From: Bacteroidota bacterium
GTDB lineage: Bacteria > Bacteroidota > Bacteroidia > Chitinophagales > LD1
NCBI GenBank assembly: GCA_018267385.1
Contig: JAFDYN010000006.1
Span: 1 to 64,000, forward strand
Length of the DNA: 64,000 bases
Direction of reading: 5' to 3'
In this document: piece by piece, positions 42,718 through 52,236 of the stretch
How the letters are laid out: the number at the start of each line of letters is the position of its first letter
Numbering within the stretch: the stretch's first letter is position 1
Made by a program: the position numbers and the translations under genes
Notes under the pieces: model-generated
Told to the model about the DNA's origin: nothing
What the model saw: only the letters and a program-made list of their open reading frames with translations
Databases searched by the model: none

Positions 42718-42764
42718 TGTTCCATAGTGTTCCACTCTGTTTCACCTGATGGAACACTGGAACA
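42718..42764. repeat. hairpin with duplicated TGTTCCA words
   Basis: TGTTCCA-TAG-TGTTCCA (42718-42734) is followed by TGGAACA-C-TGGAACA (42750-42764), a bulged stem; an alternative perfect 8-bp stem is GTGTTCCA / TGGAACAC. The word layout resembles the hairpins at 2874, 3478 and 4358, but the sequence is not identical. Confidence 0.55.
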
Positions 42765-42837
42765 GTGAAACACCCCCCAAACGAAACGAGCCCCCGGCCG
42801 CGAGGCGCAGGGGCTGTCTCAACATTCAGAACCCATC

Positions 42838-43326
42838 CTAGCGGATCGACTCTATGATCGTCTTTTCTACGTCGTAGGATTTGTACTGCGTATCGTAGTA
42901 GGGATTGTTGTGTATCAGGTAGCATTTACCCTTGGCCTGCACCAGCATTACGAAGTGCTTCTCGGTGCCCTTGCCATCGGCAGCAGGCTTGTCCAGCTTG
43001 AGGCCTATACCGTTCTTGAGCTTCAGCTCTTCGGTCACGGTCGCGCCCTGGTAGTCCACATTCTCCAGTGTGGTAGACTTCAGCACGGCGGCGTCCAGCT
43101 TGCAGTCGTCCATTTTGAGGTATTCTATGGTAAAGTCGCCCTCGCCCTTGTGCTTGCTAAAGCGGGCTGAGGTCTCCAGGTCAGTAGGTGTCTGCCAGTC
43201 GTCCGGCACATCCAGTGTGATAGGTGCCTCGGCAAAGCCGCCGGTATTGAGGGTCTTTTGTTCTATCTTGGGCGCGCAGGAGGTGAGCAGGGCTACCGCT
43301 GCGGCCATTACGATGAGTTTTTTCAT
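42838..43326 (-). CDS. hypothetical lipoprotein, PsbP-like layout
   Basis: 162-aa lipoprotein with lipobox LLTSC (Cys17). The mature domain (ITLDVPDDWQTPTDLETSARFSKH and KCYLIHNNPYYDTQYKSYDVEKTIIESI) has the alternating strand pattern with a C-terminal helix seen in PsbP-like lipoproteins; this is a weak resemblance. No enzyme motif. A GC-rich stem (AGCCCC / GGGGCT at 42789-42815) follows the gene on its strand and may terminate it. The IS element lies just beyond. Confidence 0.75.
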   Translation of the reverse strand: MKKLIVMAAAVALLTSCAPKIEQKTLNTGGFAEAPITLDVPDDWQTPTDLETSARFSKHKGEGDFTIEYLKMDDCKLDAAVLKSTTLENVDYQGATVTEELKLKNGIGLKLDKPAADGKGTEKHFVMLVQAKGKCYLIHNNPYYDTQYKSYDVEKTIIESIR

Positions 43327-43593
43327 GATGTAGATGAGTTGAAAATGTTGAATAATTTAAGTTTGGTCAGAGGGTCACGATGTCTGCAGACGTTGTCCTC
43401 GTATCGGTGGCAAAGATGTGCGGTGCCGGCCCTGCGGGCAATCACATTTTGCACCGGAAATCGGAAAGCTGGGGGCACTAAAAGGGACGCGGGACGGAGG
43501 ACGGGGGAGTCAGAATGTTAATAAATCTTTGGTATATGACTGGAACTGTGGTATTTTTATTGTGTCCAAGTATTGCAAACCAAATACATCCCG

Positions 43594-45039
43594 ATGAAAC
43601 AACTCAACACTCTCCTCACAGTCGTTTTGATGCTATGTATGGTGGCCGCCCGCGCCCAGAATAAGGAAAACCCTGTCCTGCTCGGCCTCGGTGCCCACGG
43701 CCCCAACATGACCTTTGGCGATGACAAAAAGAACTATTACAAAAACTGGAACATCACCCCTGCCCTCTCGCAGCTCAAGATGTTTGGCTACATGGGCCGG
43801 GGCCTCAGCCTGGGCTGGCAGCTCAGCCTCGGCACCGCCAAGAGGTTTGACTCTACTGACAGCAAGTTTTTCCTGCAGTGGGGCGTAGACCTGAAGTATA
43901 GCTTTGCCAATGGCTACATCCTGAAAGAGAAGAGCTGGTTTGACCCCTACTTTCTCGTAGGCGGTGGCCTCAATAAGTGGGGCAACGTACGCGGCAGTAT
44001 CAACTTTGGCGCGGGCCTCAACCTCTGGGTGGTCAAGAACTTCGGCTTCTTCGTACAGACGCAGTATGACTATATGCCTCACGGCAAAATAGCCCCTCAT
44101 GCCAATGATCCGCGCCCGAGCTTCATGCACCACTCCTTTGGCATCATGGCGCGCGTAGGCCGCGGCAAGGACACCGACCATGATGGTGTGCCTGATACCG
44201 AGGATGAGTGCCCTACCGTGCCCGGCAAAAAGGAACTGCGCGGCTGCCCCGATACAGATGGCGACGGCATAGTAGACAAAGATGACAAGTGCCCCACGGT
44301 AGCAGGCCTGCTGCAGTATATGGGCTGCCCTGATACCGATGGCGATGGTATCACTGATGCAGATGACGCCTGCCCTACACAGGCCGGCCCCGCCAGCAGC
44401 AAAGGCTGCCCTGACAAAGACGGCGACGGCATAGTGGACAATGAGGATGCCTGCCCTACAGTACCGGGTATGGCCAGCGCCCAGGGCTGCCCTGACCGAG
44501 ATGGTGATGGTGTGAAGGATGCAGATGACAAGTGCCCGGATGACAAGGGTACCGCTGCCAATGGCGGCTGCCCTGACTCTGACGGAGACGGCATACTGGA
44601 TAAAGACGACAAGTGCCCTAACGTCTACGGCCTGGCGTCAAACAATGGCTGCCCTCAGGCCGCACTCCCTGCGGAGAAGAAGGCAGAGGTGCAGGAGAAA
44701 CTGGCCGTATCTGCCAAAAACATCCTCTTTGAGACGGGTAGTGATGTGATCAAGAAGGCATCTTATAAGGAGCTGGACTCTGTCGTGTCTATCCTCAGGC
44801 AGTATGAGTTTCTGAAGGTGACCATAGACGGCCATACAGATAATGTAGGCTCTGACCGCACCAATCTGGACCTCTCTGCCAAGCGCGCTACTGCGGTGAT
44901 GAACTACCTGATAGAGCATGGCGTGAGCGGTGGCCGCCTGACCGCTACCGGCTACGGCCCATACCGCCCTGTGCAGGACAATAATACTGCCGCAGGCCGC
45001 GCCGCCAACCGCCGCGTAGAGATCAATATCAAAGAGTAA
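43594..45039 (+). CDS. OmpA-family protein with thrombospondin type 3 repeats
   Basis: 481-aa outer-membrane protein from the ATG that starts the signal peptide (MKQLNTLLTVVLMLCMVAARAQ). N-terminal beta-barrel-like domain (about 23-195), then six calcium-binding TSP3 repeats of the form DxDGDGIxDxDDxCP with CPxxxG spacers (about 200-355). The C-terminal OmpA peptidoglycan-binding domain includes NILFETGSDVI, TIDGHTDNVGSD and NRRVEINIKE. It tethers the outer membrane to peptidoglycan. A strong terminator follows. Confidence 0.95.
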   Translation: MKQLNTLLTVVLMLCMVAARAQNKENPVLLGLGAHGPNMTFGDDKKNYYKNWNITPALSQLKMFGYMGRGLSLGWQLSLGTAKRFDSTDSKFFLQWGVDLKYSFANGYILKEKSWFDPYFLVGGGLNKWGNVRGSINFGAGLNLWVVKNFGFFVQTQYDYMPHGKIAPHANDPRPSFMHHSFGIMARVGRGKDTDHDGVPDTEDECPTVPGKKELRGCPDTDGDGIVDKDDKCPTVAGLLQYMGCPDTDGDGITDADDACPTQAGPASSKGCPDKDGDGIVDNEDACPTVPGMASAQGCPDRDGDGVKDADDKCPDDKGTAANGGCPDSDGDGILDKDDKCPNVYGLASNNGCPQAALPAEKKAEVQEKLAVSAKNILFETGSDVIKKASYKELDSVVSILRQYEFLKVTIDGHTDNVGSDRTNLDLSAKRATAVMNYLIEHGVSGGRLTATGYGPYRPVQDNNTAAGRAANRRVEINIKE

Positions 45040-45068
45040 CCTCTCAAACATACATATAGCAATACAAG

Positions 45069-45100
45069 GCCGCAGGCGCACTCCGCTTGCGGCTTTTTTT
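45069..45100 (+). terminator. rho-independent terminator of the OmpA gene
   Basis: Stem GCCGCAGGCG / CGCTTGCGGC (one G-U pair), 5-nt loop, seven T; 30 bases past the stop codon. Confidence 0.9.
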
Positions 45101-45232
45101 ATTAATGAATAAGACTGTCTTTGCAGGGATAGGTCGCGACCTGTCCTACTGCACGGGGGCTATACGTTTTATGGATAAAAGGGCGCCGATACCGCCGATT
45201 ATTGCCTAAGTTTACGTCACAAAAACCAAGCA

Positions 45233-46588
45233 GTGGCAGACCATATCATCAAGAATGCAGCGATCATCAATGAGGGACGCATCACCCCGGGAGATGTACT
45301 GATCCGTCAGGGGCGCATAGAGCGCATAGACCCCTCCTTTGATGTGAAGCACAAGGTAAACGAGATCAATGCCGAGGGCCTCTACCTCATGCCGGGTATC
45401 ATAGATGACCAGGTACACTTCAGGGAGCCGGGCCTCACGCACAAGGCCAATATTTATACCGAGTCACGCGCAGCAGTGGCGGGTGGTACCACCTCCTTTA
45501 TGGAGATGCCCAATACCAATCCTCCGGCACTCAGCCGTGAGCTGCTGGAGCAGAAGTACGAGATAGGGCGCAACACGGCCCTGGCCAACTACTCCTTCTT
45601 CATGGGTGTGAGCAATGAGAACTTTGATGAGGTGATAGCTGTAGACCGTGAGCAGCGTGCCAAAGAGCTGCGCGATGTGTGCGGCATCAAGATATTTATG
45701 GGTAGCAGCACGGGTGCCATGCTGGTAGATGATCCCGGTGTGCTGGAGCAGATATTTGCAGAGGCAAAGCTCCTCATAGCCACGCACTGCGAAGATGAGG
45801 CGACGATCAAAGCCAATGCCGAACGCTACAAGGAGGAATACGGCGACAATATGGACGCATCCTTTCACCCGCTCATACGTGATGCAGAGGCCTGCTACAA
45901 GTCTTCGTCCTTTGCCATCTCGCTGGCCAGAAAGTATAACACGCGCCTGCACATCCTGCACATCTCTACGGCCATAGAGACAGACCTCTTTGAAAACAAA
46001 ACACCGCTGCGTGACAAGCGTATCACCGCCGAGGCCTGCGTGCACCATCTGTGGTTTGACGCCTCAGACTACGCCCGCCTGGGCAATAAGATCAAGTGCA
46101 ACCCTGCCATCAAAGAGAAGATGAATAAAGAAGCCGTGCTAAAGGCACTGCTCGATGACCGTATAGATATCATCGCCACAGACCACGCCCCGCATACCGC
46201 AGAGGAGAAGGCCAGGCCCTACCTCTCGGCTCCTGCCGGCCTGCCGCTCGTGCAGCACTCGCTGAATGTGATGCTGGAGCTATATCATCAGGGCAAGCTC
46301 TCTCTGGAGCGCATCATAGAGAAGATGTGCCATGCGCCTGCGGAGTGCTTTCATGTGCATGAGCGTGGCTACCTGCGCGAGGGCTACCATGCAGACATGG
46401 CGCTCTTTGATACCACTACGAGATGGACCGTAGCTCCCGACAATATCTACTACAAGGTCGGCTGGTCGCCGTTTGAGCAGTATGAGTTTACCGGTAAGGT
46501 TCACAAGACCTTCGTCAACGGCCACCTGGTATTTGACAACGGTACTTTTGATGAATCACAAAAAGGCCAGCGTATACTTTTCAAATAA
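45233..46588 (+). CDS. pyrC: dihydroorotase
   Basis: 451-aa amidohydrolase interconverting carbamoyl-aspartate and dihydroorotate in pyrimidine synthesis; GTG start. Metal ligands visible: GIIDDQVHFREPG, CGIKIFMGSSTG (the lysine that is carbamylated in class I enzymes), ATHCEDE, HILHIST and IATDHAPH. The usual HxH reads QVH here, with the first His replaced by Gln; I believe this variant is shared by other Bacteroidota dihydroorotases. A hydantoinase/allantoinase assignment is less likely given the REPGLTHK motif. Three bases before the next ABC ATPase gene. Confidence 0.9.
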   Translation: MADHIIKNAAIINEGRITPGDVLIRQGRIERIDPSFDVKHKVNEINAEGLYLMPGIIDDQVHFREPGLTHKANIYTESRAAVAGGTTSFMEMPNTNPPALSRELLEQKYEIGRNTALANYSFFMGVSNENFDEVIAVDREQRAKELRDVCGIKIFMGSSTGAMLVDDPGVLEQIFAEAKLLIATHCEDEATIKANAERYKEEYGDNMDASFHPLIRDAEACYKSSSFAISLARKYNTRLHILHISTAIETDLFENKTPLRDKRITAEACVHHLWFDASDYARLGNKIKCNPAIKEKMNKEAVLKALLDDRIDIIATDHAPHTAEEKARPYLSAPAGLPLVQHSLNVMLELYHQGKLSLERIIEKMCHAPAECFHVHERGYLREGYHADMALFDTTTRWTVAPDNIYYKVGWSPFEQYEFTGKVHKTFVNGHLVFDNGTFDESQKGQRILFK

Positions 46589-46591
46589 ACG

Positions 46592-47308
46592 ATGCTCACC
46601 GCCACCGATCTCAGCATAGGCTACCACAAGGATAAAGCGCTACTCTCCGGCATTACTTTCACCGCAGGTGCAGGGCAGCTCATACTCCTGCTCGGCATCA
46701 ATGGCATAGGCAAATCTACTCTCCTGCGCACCCTCTGCGGCCTGCTGCCACCCGTAGGCGGTCAGGTACAGATAGACGGCCGTGATACCAGCGCCCTGGT
46801 GCCACAGGACCGGGCAAAGCTGATCAGCGGCGTCTTTACCGGCAGGGATTTTGACCCGTATATCACGATCAGAGAGCTGGTCACGCTGGGCCGCTACCCC
46901 TACACCGACTGGGCTGCGCGGCTCAGCCCCACAGATACGGCCGCCATAGACCGCGCCATAGGTATAGCAGGCATAGGGCACCTGGCCGGCAAAAGGATCA
47001 ACCAGGTGAGTGATGGTGAGCGCCAGAAGGCCCTGATAGCAAAATCCATAGCGCAGGACACCCCTGTCATCATCATGGACGAGCCTACCGCCTTTCTGGA
47101 CTACAAGAATAAAGCAGAACTGCTGCGCACCATCCGTATGCTGGCCACAGATCATGGCAAAACGGTCCTCCTCTCCACTCATGATATCGCGGCAGCCTTG
47201 CCGTATAGTGACCGCGCGCTGCTCATAGCCGAGTCGGGCACCTTTCATGAGGCAGCCGGTGCAGCACTGGAGGAGGCCAGCCTCAAAAACTACATGGAGA
47301 CCCACTAA
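46592..47308 (+). CDS. ABC transporter ATPase, FecE/HmuV-like
   Basis: 238-aa cytoplasmic ATPase subunit of the iron-siderophore/haem/B12 importer type. Walker A LLGINGIGKST, Q-loop around ISGVFTGRDFDPYITIRELV, signature VSDGERQ, Walker B PVIIMDEPTAFLD, H-loop LLSTHD. The signature S-D-G-E-R-Q and the RELVTLGRYPYTDW segment are typical of FecE-like ATPases. No permease or binding-protein gene is adjacent, so its partners are encoded elsewhere. It starts 3 bases after pyrC and so is probably co-transcribed with an unrelated gene. Confidence 0.9.
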   Translation: MLTATDLSIGYHKDKALLSGITFTAGAGQLILLLGINGIGKSTLLRTLCGLLPPVGGQVQIDGRDTSALVPQDRAKLISGVFTGRDFDPYITIRELVTLGRYPYTDWAARLSPTDTAAIDRAIGIAGIGHLAGKRINQVSDGERQKALIAKSIAQDTPVIIMDEPTAFLDYKNKAELLRTIRMLATDHGKTVLLSTHDIAAALPYSDRALLIAESGTFHEAAGAALEEASLKNYMETH

Positions 47309-47424
47309 AAGCCTTTCCTCTATTGATCCTCAGCATCTGCCGTGTTAATTAACAATTCCACCAGTCCTGACAATAGTGTGACCAAATTTTTAAGCACAAA
47401 TCATAAGAGTCTTAAGTTTTTGGC

Positions 47425-47432
47425 TAAATTTG
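47425..47432 (+). promoter_or_regulatory. -7 promoter box of the T9SS cargo gene
   Basis: TAAATTTG (TAnnTTTG), 24 bases before the ATG at 47457. No clear -33 TTTG at standard spacing. Confidence 0.4.
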
Positions 47433-47456
47433 AAACCTCTTAAACAAAATTTAAAC

Positions 47457-49952
47457 ATGAAAAAACTCGCTTTACTCTCCTTGGTTTCGGTGATGGGTTT
47501 TTCTCTGGTAGCTGGCAATGACCTCTCCAGGAAGCTCAAGCCGACACCGCGTATGATAGCGCCTGGTGGCCAGCGTGCTGCCGTAGTGAATAACTCCAAT
47601 GCACCCAAAAGGGCTGCCCGCTCAGGATCTCTGCAGAAAGTAATGATAGGCAGCGCAGGCAACCTGCTCACTGTACTCAACAGCGCCAGCCGCGATATAG
47701 TATGCGACAGCGTGATCAATACGGTACTCTTCATACACAGAAATGACCAGTCTGCAGCCTGCTGCAATACCGGCAATAACAACGTGGGTATGTACCGCTT
47801 TGACTACTCTAAGGATGGAGGCAATACCTGGAACCTGAATCTGGGCGTACTCAATCCGTCTAATGACAACGGCTCTCCCGGTATCAATGGCCGCTATCCG
47901 CAGGCTATGCTGGAGCGCCAGGCATGGCAGACCAATGCTGACAGCACCTGGTTTATCTATGACGGTACATGGCACAATGGCGAGTCTATAGCAGTATGGG
48001 AAGGTAACTACTATGGTGCAGGACAGCTCGGTGGCGGCAATGCTACCTACAGCGAGGCCCGCGACACTGTAAACCATGGCGAGGTAGAGATATTTGAAAG
48101 CCTCACACGTGGTGCTGCGCATACCTACTGGAATATCACCAGGGCATACATCCAGACATCAAATACTACTGACTCTATCTATGGCCTGGTAGTGGAGAAA
48201 GGTGTATATGACACCACTACTCATGCCACTACATGGACCAGCAGGGTGCTGCCTGTAGCAGCGGCTCACTTCTACGATGCTAACAGCAATCCTGTAGGCC
48301 ATGCGCTCCTCAATCCTACTATCGCGTTTGACCCTACAGGTCAGATAGGCTGGATACTTTTCACAGCAGATATGGTAGAGGACCAGCGCTTTGTACTGCA
48401 GCCACAGGTGATGAAGACCACTGATGGTGGTGCCACTTGGGGTCCTGTAGAGACACTGGACCTAGACAATATGCCGGGTATGTTTAATACAACTGTGACT
48501 ACTGCTGGTACCGTGAAGTCTATCATGGGCGACGCTCAGATCACTGTAGACTCTGCCGGCAATCCTCACATCATAGCGATAGTAGATCAGGCAGACAGCA
48601 CTTCAAACCAATATAGCTTCTACCCGCTGTCTGTGAATGTACTCTATGACATCTATCGCAATCCATCTGTGCCTGGCTGCGACTGGCAGGCAAACTTCCT
48701 GGCACAAGTATTCTCTTACTCGGCAGACTATACTGTAGCCTCAGGATCTGACCCTGCGGCCAGCGATGGCAACCGTGTGCAGGTATCTCGCAGCGATGAC
48801 GGTACCAAGATATTCGCCTTCTGGAATGACTCAGATACTACTACTACTGCCACGCTCACTACAGCAGATCAGACCAATACCAGCCCTAACCTCTTTGGTG
48901 TCGGTATAGATATGACTACCCGCAAGGTGACCGATATCAAGAATTTCACTGAAGGTGATTCACTCTTTGGTGGTCTCACTGCCAATGCAGCAGCAGGCGC
49001 ACTGAACGGTTCACTTTTCCCTACTATCTCTTACAATCCACTGCACAAAACCAATGGCGACTGGAATATACCAGGAGTACTGACCAATCCGGACTACCGT
49101 GCAGTCGTAGGAGCCAAGTCTAGTGGTAACCCTGCCCAGTTCTACTATTGCAAAAACCTGAACTTCAGCCCGTCTGACTTTGTCAATAAGTTTGACAACG
49201 CTCCGCCTACGCTGACTGTAAATGGTGCAGATACTGTATTTGTACAGAAAGGCCACCCATATGTACAACCTACAGCTACAGCATCTGACTGCCACTATGG
49301 TGTGATACAGCCTAGCTACACTAATAATATACCTGTAGACGGCAACCAGAACACTGACTCTGTAGGTGTATTCTACGCTACATGGACAGCTACCAATCCT
49401 GAAAACAATAGCACCAGCTTCACACAGACTGTGATCGTAGCTGATGTGCCTATCGCTCACATCACTTATCAAAAGTGGACGGGCAAGACCTTCTTCTTCA
49501 AGGATAGCAGCGAAAACTTCCCTACTAATCACGTGTGGAGCTGGGGAGATGGTACTTCAAACAACTTCAATGTAACGCAATACACCAAGACATATTCATC
49601 TAACGGTACCAAGACTGTGATTCTGACTGTGTCTAACGTATTTGGCTCAGACAAGGATACAGCCTTTGTACTGGTGACTATCGGCATCAACGATCCTGAG
49701 TTTGAAAAGACGATCAGTGTTTACCCTAACCCATCTACAGGTGTGCTGAATATAGAAATGCCATCTAACGCTAATGATGAAGCTATGGCGACCATATTCA
49801 ACGCTCTGGGTGAGGTAGCCTCTGAGTCTACCGTACTCAAGGACACTAAGACTACACTCAACCTCGGCAACCTGGCTCCGGGTGTATATATCCTGAAGAT
49901 ACAGACTGCCTCCGGCAAGAATGCACTGAAGCAGATCACTGTGGTAAAGTAA
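47457..49952 (+). CDS. secreted PKD-domain protein with T9SS type A sorting domain
   Basis: 831-aa secreted protein from the ATG that begins the signal peptide (MKKLALLSLVSVMGFSLVAG). The large N-terminal region has sialidase/BNR-propeller-like features: YSKDGGNTWNLN and TTDGGATWGPV are Asp-box-like, with NPTIAFDPTGQIGWILF between them. A PKD domain follows (FKDSSENFPTNHVWSWGDGT). The last 75 residues are a T9SS type A CTD (SVYPNPSTGVLNIEMP, ending LKQITVVK). Enzymatic function unknown. Strong codon regularity and good expression signals suggest an abundant surface protein. Terminator follows. Confidence 0.92.
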   Translation: MKKLALLSLVSVMGFSLVAGNDLSRKLKPTPRMIAPGGQRAAVVNNSNAPKRAARSGSLQKVMIGSAGNLLTVLNSASRDIVCDSVINTVLFIHRNDQSAACCNTGNNNVGMYRFDYSKDGGNTWNLNLGVLNPSNDNGSPGINGRYPQAMLERQAWQTNADSTWFIYDGTWHNGESIAVWEGNYYGAGQLGGGNATYSEARDTVNHGEVEIFESLTRGAAHTYWNITRAYIQTSNTTDSIYGLVVEKGVYDTTTHATTWTSRVLPVAAAHFYDANSNPVGHALLNPTIAFDPTGQIGWILFTADMVEDQRFVLQPQVMKTTDGGATWGPVETLDLDNMPGMFNTTVTTAGTVKSIMGDAQITVDSAGNPHIIAIVDQADSTSNQYSFYPLSVNVLYDIYRNPSVPGCDWQANFLAQVFSYSADYTVASGSDPAASDGNRVQVSRSDDGTKIFAFWNDSDTTTTATLTTADQTNTSPNLFGVGIDMTTRKVTDIKNFTEGDSLFGGLTANAAAGALNGSLFPTISYNPLHKTNGDWNIPGVLTNPDYRAVVGAKSSGNPAQFYYCKNLNFSPSDFVNKFDNAPPTLTVNGADTVFVQKGHPYVQPTATASDCHYGVIQPSYTNNIPVDGNQNTDSVGVFYATWTATNPENNSTSFTQTVIVADVPIAHITYQKWTGKTFFFKDSSENFPTNHVWSWGDGTSNNFNVTQYTKTYSSNGTKTVILTVSNVFGSDKDTAFVLVTIGINDPEFEKTISVYPNPSTGVLNIEMPSNANDEAMATIFNALGEVASESTVLKDTKTTLNLGNLAPGVYILKIQTASGKNALKQITVVK

Positions 49953-49976
49953 TCCGTAATCACAATATTTGTTTAA

Positions 49977-50007
49977 GAACCCTGCTTTGCGGCAGGGTTC
50001 TTTTTTT
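49977..50007 (+). terminator. rho-independent terminator
   Basis: Perfect 9-bp stem GAACCCTGC / GCAGGGTTC, 6-nt loop, seven T; 25 bases past the stop codon at 49952. Confidence 0.93.
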
Positions 50008-50120
50008 GTGTGCAACCCTCACCACTATAGTCCCATCATAGCAAGGACATGCAGCAGGAGGCTTAATTATTTTTAACGGTATTTTGTACAGCCCCCTGCC
50101 CTTGTTAAATTAATTCTGAA

Positions 50121-50128
50121 TAGATTTG
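50121..50128 (+). promoter_or_regulatory. -7 promoter box of the TlpA-like gene
   Basis: TAGATTTG (TAnnTTTG), 24 bases before the ATG at 50153. A CTTG 16 bases upstream is a weak -33 candidate. Confidence 0.4.
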
Positions 50129-50152
50129 GCCATCAAACAAACAAAGACCAGG

Positions 50153-51631
50153 ATGAGAAAACTTTTTGCTACACTTTTTATCTCCATCATAGCCCTGTCG
50201 CTTTTTGCCGCCGGTGGCAAAGGGCACAATATCAAGATCACAGTGCGCAACCTGCCTAATACCAAGATGATCCTGGCATACTATTATGGTGACAAGCAGT
50301 ATGTGAAGGACACCGTAAACCTGGATGCCTCAGGTAGCGTGACACTCAAAGCGGACACAGACCTCCCTGCGGGTATTTACCTGGCTGTATTCCCAAAACT
50401 GGGCAACAAGTATTTTGAATTTATAGTCAATGAGCAGCACTTTACGATAGCCACGGATACCAGCGACCTGGCCAACAATGTGAAGGTCTCAGGCTCTGAG
50501 GAAAACCAGATATTCTATGACGATATGCACTTCCTCAATAAAGAGCGCAAGGAAGGCGAAGCGCTCAATAGTGCTATGAGAAATGAAAAAGACCCTGTGA
50601 AAAAGGAAGAGATCCGGCGCAATCTGCAAAAGGTAGACTCCATCGTGACCAGCGAGAGGCTGAGGATCACTAAGGATCACCCGAAGACATTCTATGCAGC
50701 GATCATCAAGGCTATGGAGCCCGTGAAGCCTAAAGAGGCCCCACGCGATGCTGTAGGGAGGCTCAAGGTAGACTCAAACTGGGTATGGCGTGACTACAAA
50801 AACCGTTATTGGGATAATGTAAACCTAAATGATGACCGCCTGCTGCGCACACCCGTATTCCACAATAAACTCAAGGAATTTTACACCCGTACCATCATAC
50901 AGATACCTGACTCCATCATAGAGGATGGTGATGCCCTGCTCAAGAAGATGCCGCCAAAGGGGGAACTCTTTAAGTACACCCTCGTGTATATGCTCAATGA
51001 GATGGCCAAGTCTAAGATCATGGGCTTTGACGCTGTATACGTACACCTGGTCAAGAACTACTACGCCAAAGGCTATACGCCGTGGGTAGACTCCGTGCAG
51101 CTGTACAAAATCACCGAGCGCGGCCGTATACTCGAGCCACTGCTCATAGGCAAGAAAGCACGCAATATCAACCTGGCAGACACTACGCTAAAGCAGATGC
51201 ACTCACTGTATGATGTCAAGAATAAGTTCACTATCCTCTGCTTCTGGGATCCGGATTGCGGCCATTGCAAAAAGGAAGTGCCTAAACTGGTAGAGGCCTA
51301 TCACAAGATGAAGAAGGAAGGTATAGACGTGGCTGTATATGCACCGTCCATCATGTCCATAGAGGAGTTTAAGAAATGGACGGACTTCATCCGTGAGCAT
51401 GACCTGGACTGGATCAATGTGGCCGACCCATACCGCCAGAATAACTTCCGCTTTGAGTGGGATATACAGAGCACACCACAGCTATACATACTGGATAGCA
51501 ATAAGGTGATCAAGGCAAAACGTATAGGCGCAGAGCAGGTAGAGGATTTCATCCGTCATGAGATAGACCCTGGCTACAAGCCTAAGTCACCTCCTATCAT
51601 CCACGATGAGAACGAGGAGGAGCCGCACTAG
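50153..51631 (+). CDS. TlpA-like thioredoxin-family protein (DUF4369/DUF5106-like N-terminus)
   Basis: 492-aa exported thiol-disulfide protein. Signal peptide MRKLFATLFISIIALSLFAA. The beta-rich N-terminal domain (INKITVRNLPNTKMILAYYYG type) and the helical middle domain resemble the DUF4369 and DUF5106 modules that precede thioredoxin folds in Bacteroidota. The C-terminal thioredoxin fold has ILCFWDPDCGHCKKEVP (redox CGHC around residues 369-372) and cis-Pro in STPQLYILD. Periplasmic disulfide reductase or isomerase, cargo unknown. The C-terminus is Glu-rich. Confidence 0.9.
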   Translation: MRKLFATLFISIIALSLFAAGGKGHNIKITVRNLPNTKMILAYYYGDKQYVKDTVNLDASGSVTLKADTDLPAGIYLAVFPKLGNKYFEFIVNEQHFTIATDTSDLANNVKVSGSEENQIFYDDMHFLNKERKEGEALNSAMRNEKDPVKKEEIRRNLQKVDSIVTSERLRITKDHPKTFYAAIIKAMEPVKPKEAPRDAVGRLKVDSNWVWRDYKNRYWDNVNLNDDRLLRTPVFHNKLKEFYTRTIIQIPDSIIEDGDALLKKMPPKGELFKYTLVYMLNEMAKSKIMGFDAVYVHLVKNYYAKGYTPWVDSVQLYKITERGRILEPLLIGKKARNINLADTTLKQMHSLYDVKNKFTILCFWDPDCGHCKKEVPKLVEAYHKMKKEGIDVAVYAPSIMSIEEFKKWTDFIREHDLDWINVADPYRQNNFRFEWDIQSTPQLYILDSNKVIKAKRIGAEQVEDFIRHEIDPGYKPKSPPIIHDENEEEPH

Positions 51632-51755
51632 TAGTGCCATTGTCTACAAATGCAAGCACTCAGCCTATCGTACGCACGCCGGCTGTGGATATTATAAAGA
51701 TGTATAACATGTGCTGCTGACTGCTGCTTGTTAGCTTTGTAGACAAATTAATTTT

Positions 51756-52235
51756 ATGTCTGACATGTACCCTACATGCAATCTGCTGATGATAGAAGAC
51801 AACCCTGCCGATGTGCGCCTGATGATAGAGGCAATACGAGAGGCCGGATTGGATGAGATGACCACCACGAGGTATGCATATGATGGGGACGAGGCTTTCT
51901 CCATACTGGAGTCCGGACATAATATGAGTGAGCCATTCAGCATGATACTACTGGATCTCAATATGCCTAAAGTAAACGGCAAAGAACTGCTGGCCAGGAT
52001 CAAAGGAGATACACGCTTTGCTACTATTCCTGTATTTATCATGACCAACTCGGACTATAAGTACGACATGATAGACTGCTACAATCTCCGTGCAGATGCC
52101 TACATACAAAAGCCTACAGATTTCAAGAGATTGATAGACTTCTTTATCTCAGTACGCCGCTCGCTCGAGATCAATCATCGCCTGTCAGTATTCCAGATAG
52201 AGAAGCGCTACGACGAGATGAGGGTGGCTGTATAG
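51756..52235 (+). CDS. single-domain response regulator (CheY/Rcp1-like)
   Basis: 159-aa receiver domain with no output domain. MIEDNPADVRLMIEAIREAG is the acidic pocket of the Rcp1-type subfamily; the phospho-acceptor Asp is in ILLDLNMPKVNGKELL; switch Thr/Ser in FIMTNSD; Lys in IQKPTDF. Such proteins usually partner bacteriophytochrome or hybrid kinases. No kinase gene is nearby. A TAGCTTTG -7 box lies at 51732-51739, 16 bases before the start. Confidence 0.93.
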   Translation: MSDMYPTCNLLMIEDNPADVRLMIEAIREAGLDEMTTTRYAYDGDEAFSILESGHNMSEPFSMILLDLNMPKVNGKELLARIKGDTRFATIPVFIMTNSDYKYDMIDCYNLRADAYIQKPTDFKRLIDFFISVRRSLEINHRLSVFQIEKRYDEMRVAV

Positions 52236-52236
52236 T

